This document shows positions 6,767 to 15,037 of a stretch of DNA of 36,105 nt, one piece after another. The DNA is taken from positions 1 through 36,105 of the forward strand of contig CAJTUQ010000007.1 in NCBI GenBank assembly GCA_910579335.1, given 5' to 3'. Source of the stretch: an uncultured Dorea sp. (GTDB lineage Bacteria > Bacillota > Clostridia > Lachnospirales > Lachnospiraceae). The stretch's first letter is position 1; each line of letters starts with the position of its first letter. Both the position numbers and the translations under genes were made by a program. The notes beneath the pieces are model-generated. The model saw only the letters and a program-made list of their open reading frames with translations. It was not told the origin of the DNA and did not search any database.

Positions 6767-9267
6767 AAAACAGACCATTGTGCAGTGTCTGTCTGTTCTT
6801 TTGCCTGCTGGTTTGTATCGGGACCGTCTGCGGAGGAAAGAAGCTTGTGAGAGAGCTTCGGCCCTCTGCGGCGGAGCAAAACCTGCGGGGCAAAGAGACG
6901 GTATATGTGTCGGGAAGAGTGTACCAGAAGGCGGACAAAGAGAAATATCAGGTAATTTATCTAAAAAATAATTCTATTACATATCATCAGCAGCCGCTGA
7001 GAGAATCCAAATTAATTATTTATGATGAAAAGAAGAAGAATGTTAGAATCGGTGATACTCTTATGATTTGCGGGGAGGCCGGTTTTTTTGAAAGCGCCCG
7101 CAATCCGGGGAATTTTGACAGTAAGCAGTATTACCGGAAACAGAACATTCATGTAAAAATATGGGCGGAGGATATACAAAAGCAAAATGACGCTCCGTAT
7201 ACGTGCTATGAAAATATGAAAAATACACTGTATCAGTTTAAACAGGCATGGAAAGAACACCTGTGTAAGGTTCTGGGCGATGAAGACGGAAATCTATTAG
7301 CCGCTATGCTGCTCGGAGAGAAAGAGCAGCTGGATGAAGAGATACGCGGGCTGTATCAGGTAAACGGAATCGGGCATATTCTTGCAATATCGGGTCTCCA
7401 TCTATCTTTTATCGGGGTGGGGATGTATAAGCTTCTGCGCAGGCTTACCGGATCTTATCCTGCTGGCGGAGCATTCGGGGTTTTGTTTCTGGCCCTGTAT
7501 CTTCTTATGATTGGGTGTACCGTATCTGCGGTGCGGGCATTCGTGATGTTTTTATTCCGTGTAGGGGCGGATATGGCGGGAAGGCATTACGATGCGCCCA
7601 CGGCGCTTTCTGCGGCAGCGGCTGTGGTTTTCGCATGGAGGCCGCTTAGTCTGTATGACGGAGGATTTTGGATGTCTTTTGGAGCAGTGCTGGCGATTCT
7701 GGCGGTAGTGCCGGCGGTGCAGGAAGAGATATGCACATGTATATTACACAGTAACGGACGAAAGATGAAGATAATTGCACAAAAGGATATACCGCTACAT
7801 GCATCGCATAGTACGAATGTTTCATACAATGATTTGGTGGGAGTGACAGGCAGTAGGAAAGGAGAGACGCAGAGTTCCCCAAGGCAGAATAGGGAAGATG
7901 GTTTTCTGTATGAGCAGGTGATGGGAGTCTGGGGATATGTATGGCGGGTGATTTTGCAGGGACTGACGGCAAGCATTGGTATCAATCTGGCCATTTTCCC
8001 GATTCTGCTCTATTATTTCTTTGAATTTCCGCTTTATTCTTTTATTCTGAATCTTTTTATTATCCCATTGATGTCTGTTTTGTTGCTTTTAGGGATGGCA
8101 GGAAGCCTGTCTGCACTATGGTTTCAGCCCTTATCTGCTGCGCTGCTTTGCATTTGCAGTAAGATTCTGGGGATATATAAAATGAGCTGTGAGATAGCGC
8201 TTTGTCTGCCGGGAGCAAGAATTGTGACTGGAAGGCCTGATATATGGCAGATTGCGGTATATTATGCGATTTTGCTTTTGGGGCTGATTTTATTAAGATG
8301 TATTATTCTGCCAGGAAAGGAACAAAGGAAACAGGGGGAAAGAGAAAGAATAAACAGGAGGAAAAATAGGAGCGGATGGATAAGGCGGATTGTATTTTTT
8401 ATGTGGGCGGGGGGAATTGTTCTATTAACGACACGTTTTGGAGAGACGGGGAAGCTTACGACGGTAGTTCTGGACGTGGGGCAGGGAGACGGAATCTTTA
8501 TGAAAGGACCAAAGGGCAAAACTTATCTGTTTGATGGAGGGAGCAGTGATGTAAAGAGAGTGGGACGGTACAGGCTGGAACCCTTTTTAAAGTCTCAGGG
8601 AGTGGGGGAGCTTGATTATGTGCTGATATCTCATGGCGACGGCGACCATATGAACGGTGTAGAAGAGTTGATAGAGAGACAGGATGTCGGCGTAAAGATA
8701 AGGACGCTGGTGCTGCCGGCGCAGGAGGCATGGGATGAGACGCTTACGAGCCTGGCAAGGAAGGCTGAGAAGTATGGAATATGTGTGGCTGTAATAGAAC
8801 CGGGCCGGAGTATGAAGGAAGGAGGGATGGACATAATGTGCATACAGCCTGGAGGCAGGGATACAAAAGGCGATGCAGGACTGGAGCCTGGCAATGCGGC
8901 TTCTATGGTATTGGCAGTAAGGTATGGAAAATTCGACATGCTTTTAACCGGAGACGTGGAGGGAGAAGGCGAGGAGCAGCTTACAGGACGGTTGGAAAAG
9001 CAGTATCCGGATCGTACGTGGGAAATCTTGAAGGTGGCGCATCACGGTTCGAGAAACTCGTCAACTGAAATGTTTCTCAGGCAGGTTCGGCCGGCTTATG
9101 CGCTGATATCGGCAGGAAAGGGAAACCGATACGGCCATCCGCACAAGGAAACCGTAGAAAGGCTTACAGATGCCGGCAGCATCGTCTATTCAACGCAGGA
9201 AAACGGAGCGATAATAGCAGAGGTAGAAGACGGGGAGATATTAAGATTGGAGAAATGGAAAAGATAG
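6763..9267 (+). CDS. comEC: ComEC/Rec2 DNA uptake channel
   Basis: An 834-residue membrane protein with the full ComEC architecture: an N-terminal DUF4131/OB-like region (about 30-180), the multi-helix Competence domain (about 185-520, with INGIGHILAISGLHLSF-type motif around 195-215), and a C-terminal metallo-beta-lactamase-like nuclease domain (about 565-834). The latter has DVGQGDG, His624-Gly-Asp-Gly-Asp-His629, LLTGDVEGE and KVAHHGSRNSS, so the metal site looks intact. It carries single-stranded DNA across the membrane after ComEA capture. The start is TTG, overlapping the gerM stop (TTGA), with GAAGGAG upstream. A hydrophilic stretch of about 60 residues (near 326-389, bases 7738-7927) interrupts the membrane domain. 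The reading frame is intact. Confidence 0.95.
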   Translation: MKNRPLCSVCLFFCLLVCIGTVCGGKKLVRELRPSAAEQNLRGKETVYVSGRVYQKADKEKYQVIYLKNNSITYHQQPLRESKLIIYDEKKKNVRIGDTLMICGEAGFFESARNPGNFDSKQYYRKQNIHVKIWAEDIQKQNDAPYTCYENMKNTLYQFKQAWKEHLCKVLGDEDGNLLAAMLLGEKEQLDEEIRGLYQVNGIGHILAISGLHLSFIGVGMYKLLRRLTGSYPAGGAFGVLFLALYLLMIGCTVSAVRAFVMFLFRVGADMAGRHYDAPTALSAAAAVVFAWRPLSLYDGGFWMSFGAVLAILAVVPAVQEEICTCILHSNGRKMKIIAQKDIPLHASHSTNVSYNDLVGVTGSRKGETQSSPRQNREDGFLYEQVMGVWGYVWRVILQGLTASIGINLAIFPILLYYFFEFPLYSFILNLFIIPLMSVLLLLGMAGSLSALWFQPLSAALLCICSKILGIYKMSCEIALCLPGARIVTGRPDIWQIAVYYAILLLGLILLRCIILPGKEQRKQGERERINRRKNRSGWIRRIVFFMWAGGIVLLTTRFGETGKLTTVVLDVGQGDGIFMKGPKGKTYLFDGGSSDVKRVGRYRLEPFLKSQGVGELDYVLISHGDGDHMNGVEELIERQDVGVKIRTLVLPAQEAWDETLTSLARKAEKYGICVAVIEPGRSMKEGGMDIMCIQPGGRDTKGDAGLEPGNAASMVLAVRYGKFDMLLTGDVEGEGEEQLTGRLEKQYPDRTWEILKVAHHGSRNSSTEMFLRQVRPAYALISAGKGNRYGHPHKETVERLTDAGSIVYSTQENGAIIAEVEDGEILRLEKWKR

Positions 9268-9277
9268 ATAATTACCC

Positions 9278-9306
9278 TTGAAGTCACTCTTTGATTTCAG
9301 TATACT
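9278..9306 (+). promoter_or_regulatory. Promoter of holA-lepA-hemW
   Basis: TTGAAG (9278-9283) and TATACT (9301-9306) are separated by 17 bases and lie just after the comEC stop. The untranslated leader of about 95 bases (to 9406) contains an inverted repeat and holds no gene. Confidence 0.6.
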
Positions 9307-9319
9307 GTTTTTAACGGCA

Positions 9320-9355
9320 GGCGCATAGGTATATACGGATGTTTGGCCATGCGCC
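9320..9355 (+). repeat. Inverted repeat in the holA leader
   Basis: GGCGCAT (9320-9326) and ATGCGCC (9349-9355) form a 7-bp GC-rich stem with a 22-base loop. No T-run follows, so it is not a standard terminator. A related GGCCATGCG occurs twice (within 9345-9353 and 9372-9380), allowing alternative pairings. Confidence 0.4.
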
Positions 9356-9406
9356 GATTATGGATTTTATGCGGCCATGCGTAAATATGACAGGAAAGTG
9401 TAGCGG

Positions 9407-10387
9407 ATGAAAAATATAAACGAGCAGATAAAGACAGGACAATTTAAAAAAGCATATCTACTTTATGGGGAGGAAACCTATTTAAAAAGACAGTACAGGG
9501 ATAAGCTTACGAAAGCTATGCTGCCGGATGGCGATACGGTAAATTACGCCTACTATGAAGGAAAGGGAACCGAGCCGGAGAAGCTTATCGATTTGGCGGA
9601 GACGATGCCGTTTTTTGCAGAGCGGCGTTTGATTGTTGTGGAAAATTCCGGATTTTTTAAAAATTCCATGCCTAAGCTGGCTGACTATATTAAGGTGATG
9701 CCTGATACCGCCTGTTTCCTTTTTGTAGAAAATGAGGTGGACAAAAGGGGGAAGATGTACAAGGCGGTCAAAGATGCAGGTTACATCTCAGAGATGGGGC
9801 GGCAGGATGAGAAGACGCTTCTTTATTGGATAGCAGGACAAATTAAGAGAGAAGAGAAGCAGATTAAGGAATCGGCGGCGCGATTTCTTATTGAAAGAGC
9901 AGGGACGGATATGGAGCTGCTTGAAAATGAACTTGAGAAGTTGTTTTCCTACACTCTGGGGAAAAAGGAGATTACGGCGGAAGATATAGCTGCGGTCTGT
10001 ACGGCACAGATTACGAATAAGATTTTTGACATGGTGGAGGCGGTTGCCGCAAAGCAGCAGAAGAAAGCGCTGGATTACTATTATGATCTGCTTGCGCTTA
10101 AAGAACCTCCCATGCGGATTCTATATCTTTTATCCAGACAGTTTCGATTGCTTTTAGAAGTAAAGGAATTGATGAAGCAAGGATATGACAAAGCGCAGGT
10201 TGCGAAGACGGCAAAGCTGCATCCCTTTGCCGCAGGAAAATATATGAAGCAGTGCAGGGATTTTTCGCGCGCACAGTTAAAAGAAATTATGGAAGCGGCT
10301 GCGGAGTATGAAGAGCTTGTAAAGACAGGACGGTTAAATGACCGGATGAGCGTAGAACTTTTCATTGTCAAGTACAGCCTTGCATGA
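9407..10387 (+). CDS. holA: DNA polymerase III subunit delta
   Basis: A 326-residue cytoplasmic protein, close to the usual 330-345. The N-terminal AAA+-like fold begins YLLYGEETYLKRQY (residues about 18-32) without a functional Walker A, as expected for delta. The middle lid region is around 130-200 and the C-terminal collar domain around 210-326 (IRILYLLSRQFRLLL-like segment). Delta opens the sliding clamp as part of the clamp loader; the polymerase it serves, PolC, is encoded near the end of this window. It starts at ATG with AGGAAAG upstream. It appears to be first in the holA-lepA-hemW unit. The rpsT gene often found next to holA in Firmicutes is absent here. Confidence 0.92.
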   Translation: MKNINEQIKTGQFKKAYLLYGEETYLKRQYRDKLTKAMLPDGDTVNYAYYEGKGTEPEKLIDLAETMPFFAERRLIVVENSGFFKNSMPKLADYIKVMPDTACFLFVENEVDKRGKMYKAVKDAGYISEMGRQDEKTLLYWIAGQIKREEKQIKESAARFLIERAGTDMELLENELEKLFSYTLGKKEITAEDIAAVCTAQITNKIFDMVEAVAAKQQKKALDYYYDLLALKEPPMRILYLLSRQFRLLLEVKELMKQGYDKAQVAKTAKLHPFAAGKYMKQCRDFSRAQLKEIMEAAAEYEELVKTGRLNDRMSVELFIVKYSLA

Positions 10388-10443
10388 TATGATACTAGGG
10401 TCAAAAGGTTATATTTATCTTAAGAAACAGAAAGGTGTTAGAA

Positions 10444-12261
10444 GTGGCAGAGATTAATCAAAGTAAAATTCGTAATTTTTGTATTATTGCCCACATTGAT
10501 CATGGAAAATCTACGCTTGCCGACCGCATTATCGAGATGACGGGGCTCCTCACAAGCAGGGAAATGCAGTCGCAGGTGCTGGACAATATGGAACTGGAGC
10601 GGGAACGGGGCATTACGATTAAGGCACAGACAGTGCGTATTGTTTATAAGGCGCAAAACGGCGAGGAGTATATATTTAATTTGATTGACACGCCGGGCCA
10701 TGTGGATTTTAACTATGAGGTATCCAGAAGCCTTGCGGCATGTGACGGAGCAATCCTTGTGGTAGACGCGGCCCAGGGAGTGGAAGCGCAGACGCTGGCG
10801 AACGTATATCTTGCATTGGATCATGATTTGGATGTCATGCCGGTTATTAATAAGGTCGATTTGCCAAGCGCAGAGCCTGAGCGGGTCATAGAAGAGATTG
10901 AGGACATTATCGGGATAGAGGCTCAGGACGCTCCCCGCATTTCTGCAAAAACCGGGCTGAATGTAGAGGAAGTGCTGGAACAGATTATCGAGAAGATACC
11001 GGCGCCGACGGGAGATTCAAAAGCACCGCTACAAGCGTTGATTTTTGACTCGGTGTATGATTCCTATAAAGGAGTTATCGTTTTCTGCCGCATTAAAGAA
11101 GGCTCGATACAAAAGGGCACTCCGATACTTATGATGGCTACCTGTGCGAAGGCGGAAGTCGTGGAGGTAGGATACTTTGGCGCGGGGCAGTTTATCCCCT
11201 GCGAGGAATTGAGCGCAGGAATGGTAGGATATATTACGGCAAGCATCAAAAATGTAAAGGATACCCGTGTGGGGGATACGATAACCAATGCGCAGGCGCC
11301 GTGCAAGGAACCGCTCCCCGGATATAAGAAGGTAAACCCAATGGTTTACTGCGGAGTGTACCCGGCGGACGGGGCGAAGTATCCGGATTTGCGGGACGCA
11401 CTGGAAAAGCTTAGGCTTAACGACGCCTCGCTTCAGTTTGAGCCGGAGACTTCTGTAGCTTTGGGATTTGGATACCGGTGCGGTTTTTTGGGTCTTTTAC
11501 ATCTTGAGATTATTCAAGAACGGCTGGAAAGGGAGTATAATCTGGATTTGGTTACGACGGCTCCGGGAGTTGTCTATAAAGTATATAAGACGAACGGGGA
11601 AGTTGTGGAGCTTACAAATCCGTCCAATCTTCCGGATCCGTCCGAGATTGAATATATGGAAGAACCTATCGTGAAGGCGGAAATTATGGTTACGTCTGAA
11701 TTTATCGGGGCAATTATGGATTTATGTCAGGAGCGGAGAGGAATTTACGAGGGGATGGAATATATGGAGGAGACCCGTGCGGTGCTGCATTACCGTCTGC
11801 CTCTCAACGAGATTATCTATGACTTTTTTGATGCGCTGAAATCCCGTTCCAGAGGCTACGCATCCTTCGACTATGAGCTGGACGGCTACATGCAGTCAGA
11901 GCTTGTGAAGCTGGATATCCTGATTAATAAAGAGGAAGTGGATGCACTTTCCTTTATCGTGCATGCTCAGACTGCTTACGAGAGGGGCCGGAAAATGTGC
12001 GAGAAGCTGAAGGAGGAGATTCCGAGACATTTGTTTGAAATACCGATTCAGGCGGCTATCGGCAGCAAGATAATTGCCAGAGAGACTGTGCGCGCCATGA
12101 GGAAGGATGTGCTTGCCAAGTGCTATGGCGGAGACATTACCCGTAAGAAGAAGCTTCTGGAAAAACAAAAAGAAGGAAAGAAGCGGATGCGTCAGGTGGG
12201 CAATGTAGAGATACCGCAGAAAGCGTTTATGAGTGTATTAAAGCTGGATGATAAAAAGTAA
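10444..12261 (+). CDS. lepA: Elongation factor 4 (LepA) GTPase
   Basis: A 605-residue translation GTPase that acts on the ribosome and back-translocates or rescues stalled complexes. G1 is AHIDHGKS at residues 16-23, G3 is DTPGH from Asp82, and G4 is NKVD from Asn136. Domains II, III, a V-like domain and the LepA-specific C-terminal domain (about 485-605, ending YGGDITRKKKLLEKQKEGK) are all present, and length is normal for the family. Two GTG codons are available, at 10435 and 10444; AAAGGTG at 10431-10437 is six bases before 10444, and starting there gives the typical MAEINQSKIRNF. It shares one base with the start of hemW (TAATG). Confidence 0.97.
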   Translation: MAEINQSKIRNFCIIAHIDHGKSTLADRIIEMTGLLTSREMQSQVLDNMELERERGITIKAQTVRIVYKAQNGEEYIFNLIDTPGHVDFNYEVSRSLAACDGAILVVDAAQGVEAQTLANVYLALDHDLDVMPVINKVDLPSAEPERVIEEIEDIIGIEAQDAPRISAKTGLNVEEVLEQIIEKIPAPTGDSKAPLQALIFDSVYDSYKGVIVFCRIKEGSIQKGTPILMMATCAKAEVVEVGYFGAGQFIPCEELSAGMVGYITASIKNVKDTRVGDTITNAQAPCKEPLPGYKKVNPMVYCGVYPADGAKYPDLRDALEKLRLNDASLQFEPETSVALGFGYRCGFLGLLHLEIIQERLEREYNLDLVTTAPGVVYKVYKTNGEVVELTNPSNLPDPSEIEYMEEPIVKAEIMVTSEFIGAIMDLCQERRGIYEGMEYMEETRAVLHYRLPLNEIIYDFFDALKSRSRGYASFDYELDGYMQSELVKLDILINKEEVDALSFIVHAQTAYERGRKMCEKLKEEIPRHLFEIPIQAAIGSKIIARETVRAMRKDVLAKCYGGDITRKKKLLEKQKEGKKRMRQVGNVEIPQKAFMSVLKLDDKK

Positions 12262-13379
12262 TGAAGCCTTTGGAAATTTATGTGCATATACCGTTTTGCG
12301 TAAAAAAATGTAATTACTGTGATTTCCTGTCTGCTCCGTCAACCGGGGCGCAGCGGCAGAAATACGTGGAAAGCCTTTGCGGGCATATCCGTTCTTGCGG
12401 AGAGACCGCAAAGGCTTATCGTGTCGTTAGTATTTTTATAGGAGGGGGAACACCGTCCATCTTGGAGGGGGAGCAGATTGCGGCGATTTTTAAAGCGGTG
12501 AGAGATACATTTTATATAGAAGAAAGTGCGGAAATTACAATAGAGATGAATCCCGGAACAGTGACGGCGGACAAACTGAGAGCATACCGGTCTTTCGGAA
12601 TCAACCGTTTAAGCATCGGTTTACAGTCGGCAGACGATAAGGAACTGAGAATACTTGGAAGGCTCCATACTTTTGAAGATTTTCTTAAAACTTACCGGAT
12701 GGCGAGAGGCGAAGGGTTTCGGAATATCAACATTGACCTGATATCAGCAGTGCCGGGGCAGACTATAGAAAGTTTTAAGAGGACGCTTCTAAGAACGGTT
12801 TCTCTCTCGCCGGAGCATATCTCGGCGTATAGTCTTATAATTGAGGAAGGGACTCCTTTTTTTGAAATCTACGGAGAAGGGGCGCATAAAGAAAAGATAT
12901 GTGACGCGCACGGCCATCCGCAGCTTCCCGACGAGGACAGTGAGCGGCAGATGTACTATGACACAAAGCGTATTCTTAAAGAGTATGGATACCATCGGTA
13001 TGAGATTTCCAACTATGCAAAGGATGGTTATGAATGCCGCCATAATCTTGGCTATTGGAACCGGACAGAATATTTAGGGTTCGGCGACGGGGCGGCTTCT
13101 TTTTTCGACCATAAAAGATGGGTAACGGGGGAGAAGCCGAAGATGCTGAGTCGGGAAGAAGAGATGGAAGAATATATGTTTTTGGGTCTCCGTATGATAA
13201 ACGGGGTGTCAAAGCTTAGGTTTAAGAAGGAATTTGGTATAACAATGGAGAGCATATATAAACAGGTGCTTGCGGATATGGAAAGCAAGCGTCTGTTAGA
13301 GCAGGACGGGGATTTCGTCCGGCTGACAGAACGGGGGCTTGATGTCAGCAACTATGTTATGAGTGAATTTCTTCTGTAA
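12261..13379 (+). CDS. hemW: Radical SAM heme chaperone HemW
   Basis: A 372-residue radical SAM protein. The cluster motif is Cys13-x3-Cys17-x2-Cys20 (FCVKKCNYCDF). The residue after the third Cys is Asp, as in HemW, rather than the extra Cys seen in HemN coproporphyrinogen dehydrogenase. FIGGGTPS (about residues 56-63) and the HemN C-terminal domain (about 290-372) follow. HemW inserts heme into target proteins; many members are misnamed HemN. No ribosome site is evident, and its ATG overlaps the lepA stop, so translation is probably coupled. The lepA-hemW pair is common in Firmicutes, often followed by hrcA-grpE-dnaK, which is not the case here. Confidence 0.93.
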   Translation: MKPLEIYVHIPFCVKKCNYCDFLSAPSTGAQRQKYVESLCGHIRSCGETAKAYRVVSIFIGGGTPSILEGEQIAAIFKAVRDTFYIEESAEITIEMNPGTVTADKLRAYRSFGINRLSIGLQSADDKELRILGRLHTFEDFLKTYRMARGEGFRNINIDLISAVPGQTIESFKRTLLRTVSLSPEHISAYSLIIEEGTPFFEIYGEGAHKEKICDAHGHPQLPDEDSERQMYYDTKRILKEYGYHRYEISNYAKDGYECRHNLGYWNRTEYLGFGDGAASFFDHKRWVTGEKPKMLSREEEMEEYMFLGLRMINGVSKLRFKKEFGITMESIYKQVLADMESKRLLEQDGDFVRLTERGLDVSNYVMSEFLL

Positions 13380-13413
13380 AAAAGTCATCAAAAAACATAT
13401 CAAAAATGTCATC
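13378..13413. repeat. Three tandem imperfect 12-bp units between convergent genes
   Basis: The units AAAAAAGTCATC, AAAAAACATATC and AAAAATGTCATC lie head to tail and fill the junction between the hemW stop codon and the stop codon of the convergent minus-strand gene. On the minus strand they are T-rich. No hairpin terminator accompanies them. Confidence 0.6.
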
Positions 13414-13924
13414 GCAATAAAGTCTTCATTACAGTGTCATAGATTTCCTGGCTTTTTGCGGACCAGTTGTTTGCGATAGTTGAAGCCTCCGATTTTGTCG
13501 GGACAGAAACAGTCAGGTCAATGAGAGGAAGTCCTTGTTCCGTAATTTGGCAGCGCACACTGTATTCACTGGCAGAGTTCAGATAGTAATCTGACTTGAC
13601 AGAGATTTCATTTTTAAATTCATACTTTTTCATAAGTAAAAAAGTTTCGATATCTTTCCGGATTTCCGGGGAGATATCGTTTCTTAAAAGCTGCACCGTC
13701 TGTTCTCCTTCGCCGGTCAGGTAATAAAGGGTGCGGTTGTGAGTAGATTCTTTCCGGATGAGTCCGTCTTCGGCGAGTTCCCCGATTACCTGATGCAGTT
13801 TGAAATAATCCGTATATCCCTGTTCCAGCACAAACTCGGAAATCTGTGAGTCCGTGAGAGGAAAATCAATACAGTTCAGCATATACAGGACGATTAATTT
13901 ATATAGTTTAAAGGCTGTTGTCAT
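13409..13924 (-). CDS. DUF4364 family winged-helix protein
   Basis: A 171-residue protein. The first half (about 1-95) looks like a winged helix: KLYKLIVLYMLNCIDFPLTDSQI, then a recognition-helix-like segment around YFKLHQVIGELAEDGLI and a beta wing with LYYLTGEGEQTV. The second half is a mixed helix-strand domain. This matches DUF4364, common in Clostridia and probably DNA-binding; targets are unknown. The frame opens at 13954, but GGAAAGGAG seven bases before the ATG at 13924 decides the start. It overlaps the end of the upstream radical SAM gene by 17 bases, so the two are co-transcribed. Confidence 0.87.
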   Translation of the reverse strand: MTTAFKLYKLIVLYMLNCIDFPLTDSQISEFVLEQGYTDYFKLHQVIGELAEDGLIRKESTHNRTLYYLTGEGEQTVQLLRNDISPEIRKDIETFLLMKKYEFKNEISVKSDYYLNSASEYSVRCQITEQGLPLIDLTVSVPTKSEASTIANNWSAKSQEIYDTVMKTLLR

Positions 13925-14858
13925 TTTTGAACTCCTTTCCCTGCCAGATATCATTTTGTTTTAGATATGCATGAATTTGATTTAATACGCGGCGTTTATC
14001 AGCGCTCCACAAAGGTGCGAGCAAGAGGGATTTTGGCCCGTCCCCTGTCAGGCGGTGGATGACGATGTCCGGCCTTAGGTTTGCAGCGCACCGTCCGACA
14101 GCCGCTATATACTCATCCATAGAAAGTATATGGAAAGGATGCCGGTGATAATAATCCTCCAAATCTGTACCACTTAATATATGAAGAAGCTGAAGTTTTA
14201 TTCCCTGTATCCGCATAGTGTTCAAATAGCGAATGGTAGCCAGCATGTGGGATTCCTCTTCTGTGGGAAGTCCTAAAATTACATGGACAACCGTCTCGAT
14301 ATTTCGGGCGGAAAGTGAGGCTACGGCCTGTTCGAATACAGGAAGTCCGTACCCTCTCCGGATAAGCTGTGCAGCAGGCTCATGAATCGTCTGCAGGCCA
14401 AGCTCTACCCATACGGGTTTTCTATGATTCAGCTCGTCAAGGAGGTTTAATACCTCTTCATTAATACAGTCGGGCCTGGTGGCGATAGACAGCAGCCGGA
14501 TGTCAGGGTGCGTGATGGCTTCCGTAAATATTTTCCTTAGATATTCGCAGGGCGCGTAAGTGTTTGTATAGGCTTGAAAGTAAGCGATATAAGAAGAGCC
14601 GGAATGTTTTTTTGATACCAGTATTTTGGCGGCCTCTATCTGCTCCCTGATAGAGAGGGAGGAATCGGCTGCAAAATCCCCGGAGCCGCCCTCGCTGCAG
14701 AAGATACAGCCGCGGGTTCCGAGGGTGCCGTCGCGGTTGGGGCAAGTCATGCCGCCGTTCAAAGATAATTTGTACAATTTTTGCCCAAATTTATTTTTGA
14801 GATAATAATCGAGGGAATGGTATCTTTTCTCCCCCCAGTATACTGCCCGTGCATCCAT
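13908..14858 (-). CDS. TIGR01212-type radical SAM protein (YhcC-like)
   Basis: A 316-residue protein with radical SAM cysteines at 39, 51 and 54 (CPNRDGTLGTRGCIFC), the spacing characteristic of the TIGR01212/YhcC family rather than the plain CxxxCxxC type. The begin segment RYHSLDYYLKNKFGQKLYKL is also family-typical. The enzyme would generate a 5'-deoxyadenosyl radical; YhcC-like proteins have been linked to tRNA or sulfur-related modification, but this member's substrate is not evident. A GTG at 14873 is possible, but the ATG at 14858 behind GGGAGGGG is preferred. It is followed by DUF4364 in the same transcript and driven by the promoter at 14931-14959. Confidence 0.9.
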   Translation of the reverse strand: MDARAVYWGEKRYHSLDYYLKNKFGQKLYKLSLNGGMTCPNRDGTLGTRGCIFCSEGGSGDFAADSSLSIREQIEAAKILVSKKHSGSSYIAYFQAYTNTYAPCEYLRKIFTEAITHPDIRLLSIATRPDCINEEVLNLLDELNHRKPVWVELGLQTIHEPAAQLIRRGYGLPVFEQAVASLSARNIETVVHVILGLPTEEESHMLATIRYLNTMRIQGIKLQLLHILSGTDLEDYYHRHPFHILSMDEYIAAVGRCAANLRPDIVIHRLTGDGPKSLLLAPLWSADKRRVLNQIHAYLKQNDIWQGKEFKNDNSL

Positions 14859-14884
14859 AGTCCCCTCCCGCACCGAAGCTTTGC

Positions 14885-14958
14885 TGATTTGCCGGTATCA
14901 AAGGATTTCATTTGCTTTTGCTTATGTATCATCATATCATTCAAAGCCGGGCAAATCA
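14885..14958. repeat. Inverted repeat in the divergent control region
   Basis: TGATTTGCCGG (14885-14895) is repeated inverted as CCGGGCAAATCA (14947-14958), with nine bases (TGATTTGCC) matching exactly and one extra base in the flank. The right arm overlaps the -35 box of the minus-strand promoter. It could be a pair of operator sites for one regulator. Confidence 0.45.
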
Positions 14959-14959
14959 A
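14931..14959 (-). promoter_or_regulatory. Promoter of the radical SAM-DUF4364 transcript
   Basis: Read on the minus strand, TTGATT (14959-14954) and TATGAT (14936-14931) are separated by 17 bases. They match the sigma-A consensus in four and five of six positions. Confidence 0.5.
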
Positions 14960-14972
14960 CTTTAATTATTCT

Positions 14973-15001
14973 TTGAAGAATTGAGAGGTTAGTGATAGAA
15001 T
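14973..15001 (+). promoter_or_regulatory. Promoter of the malic enzyme gene
   Basis: TTGAAG (14973-14978) and TAGAAT (14996-15001) are separated by 17 bases, about 37 bases before the start codon. It is back to back with the minus-strand promoter; the two -35 boxes are only 13 bases apart. Confidence 0.55.
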
Positions 15002-15037
15002 AAAGTTAAGTCAGAAAATTCAGGAGGTATTTTTGTT

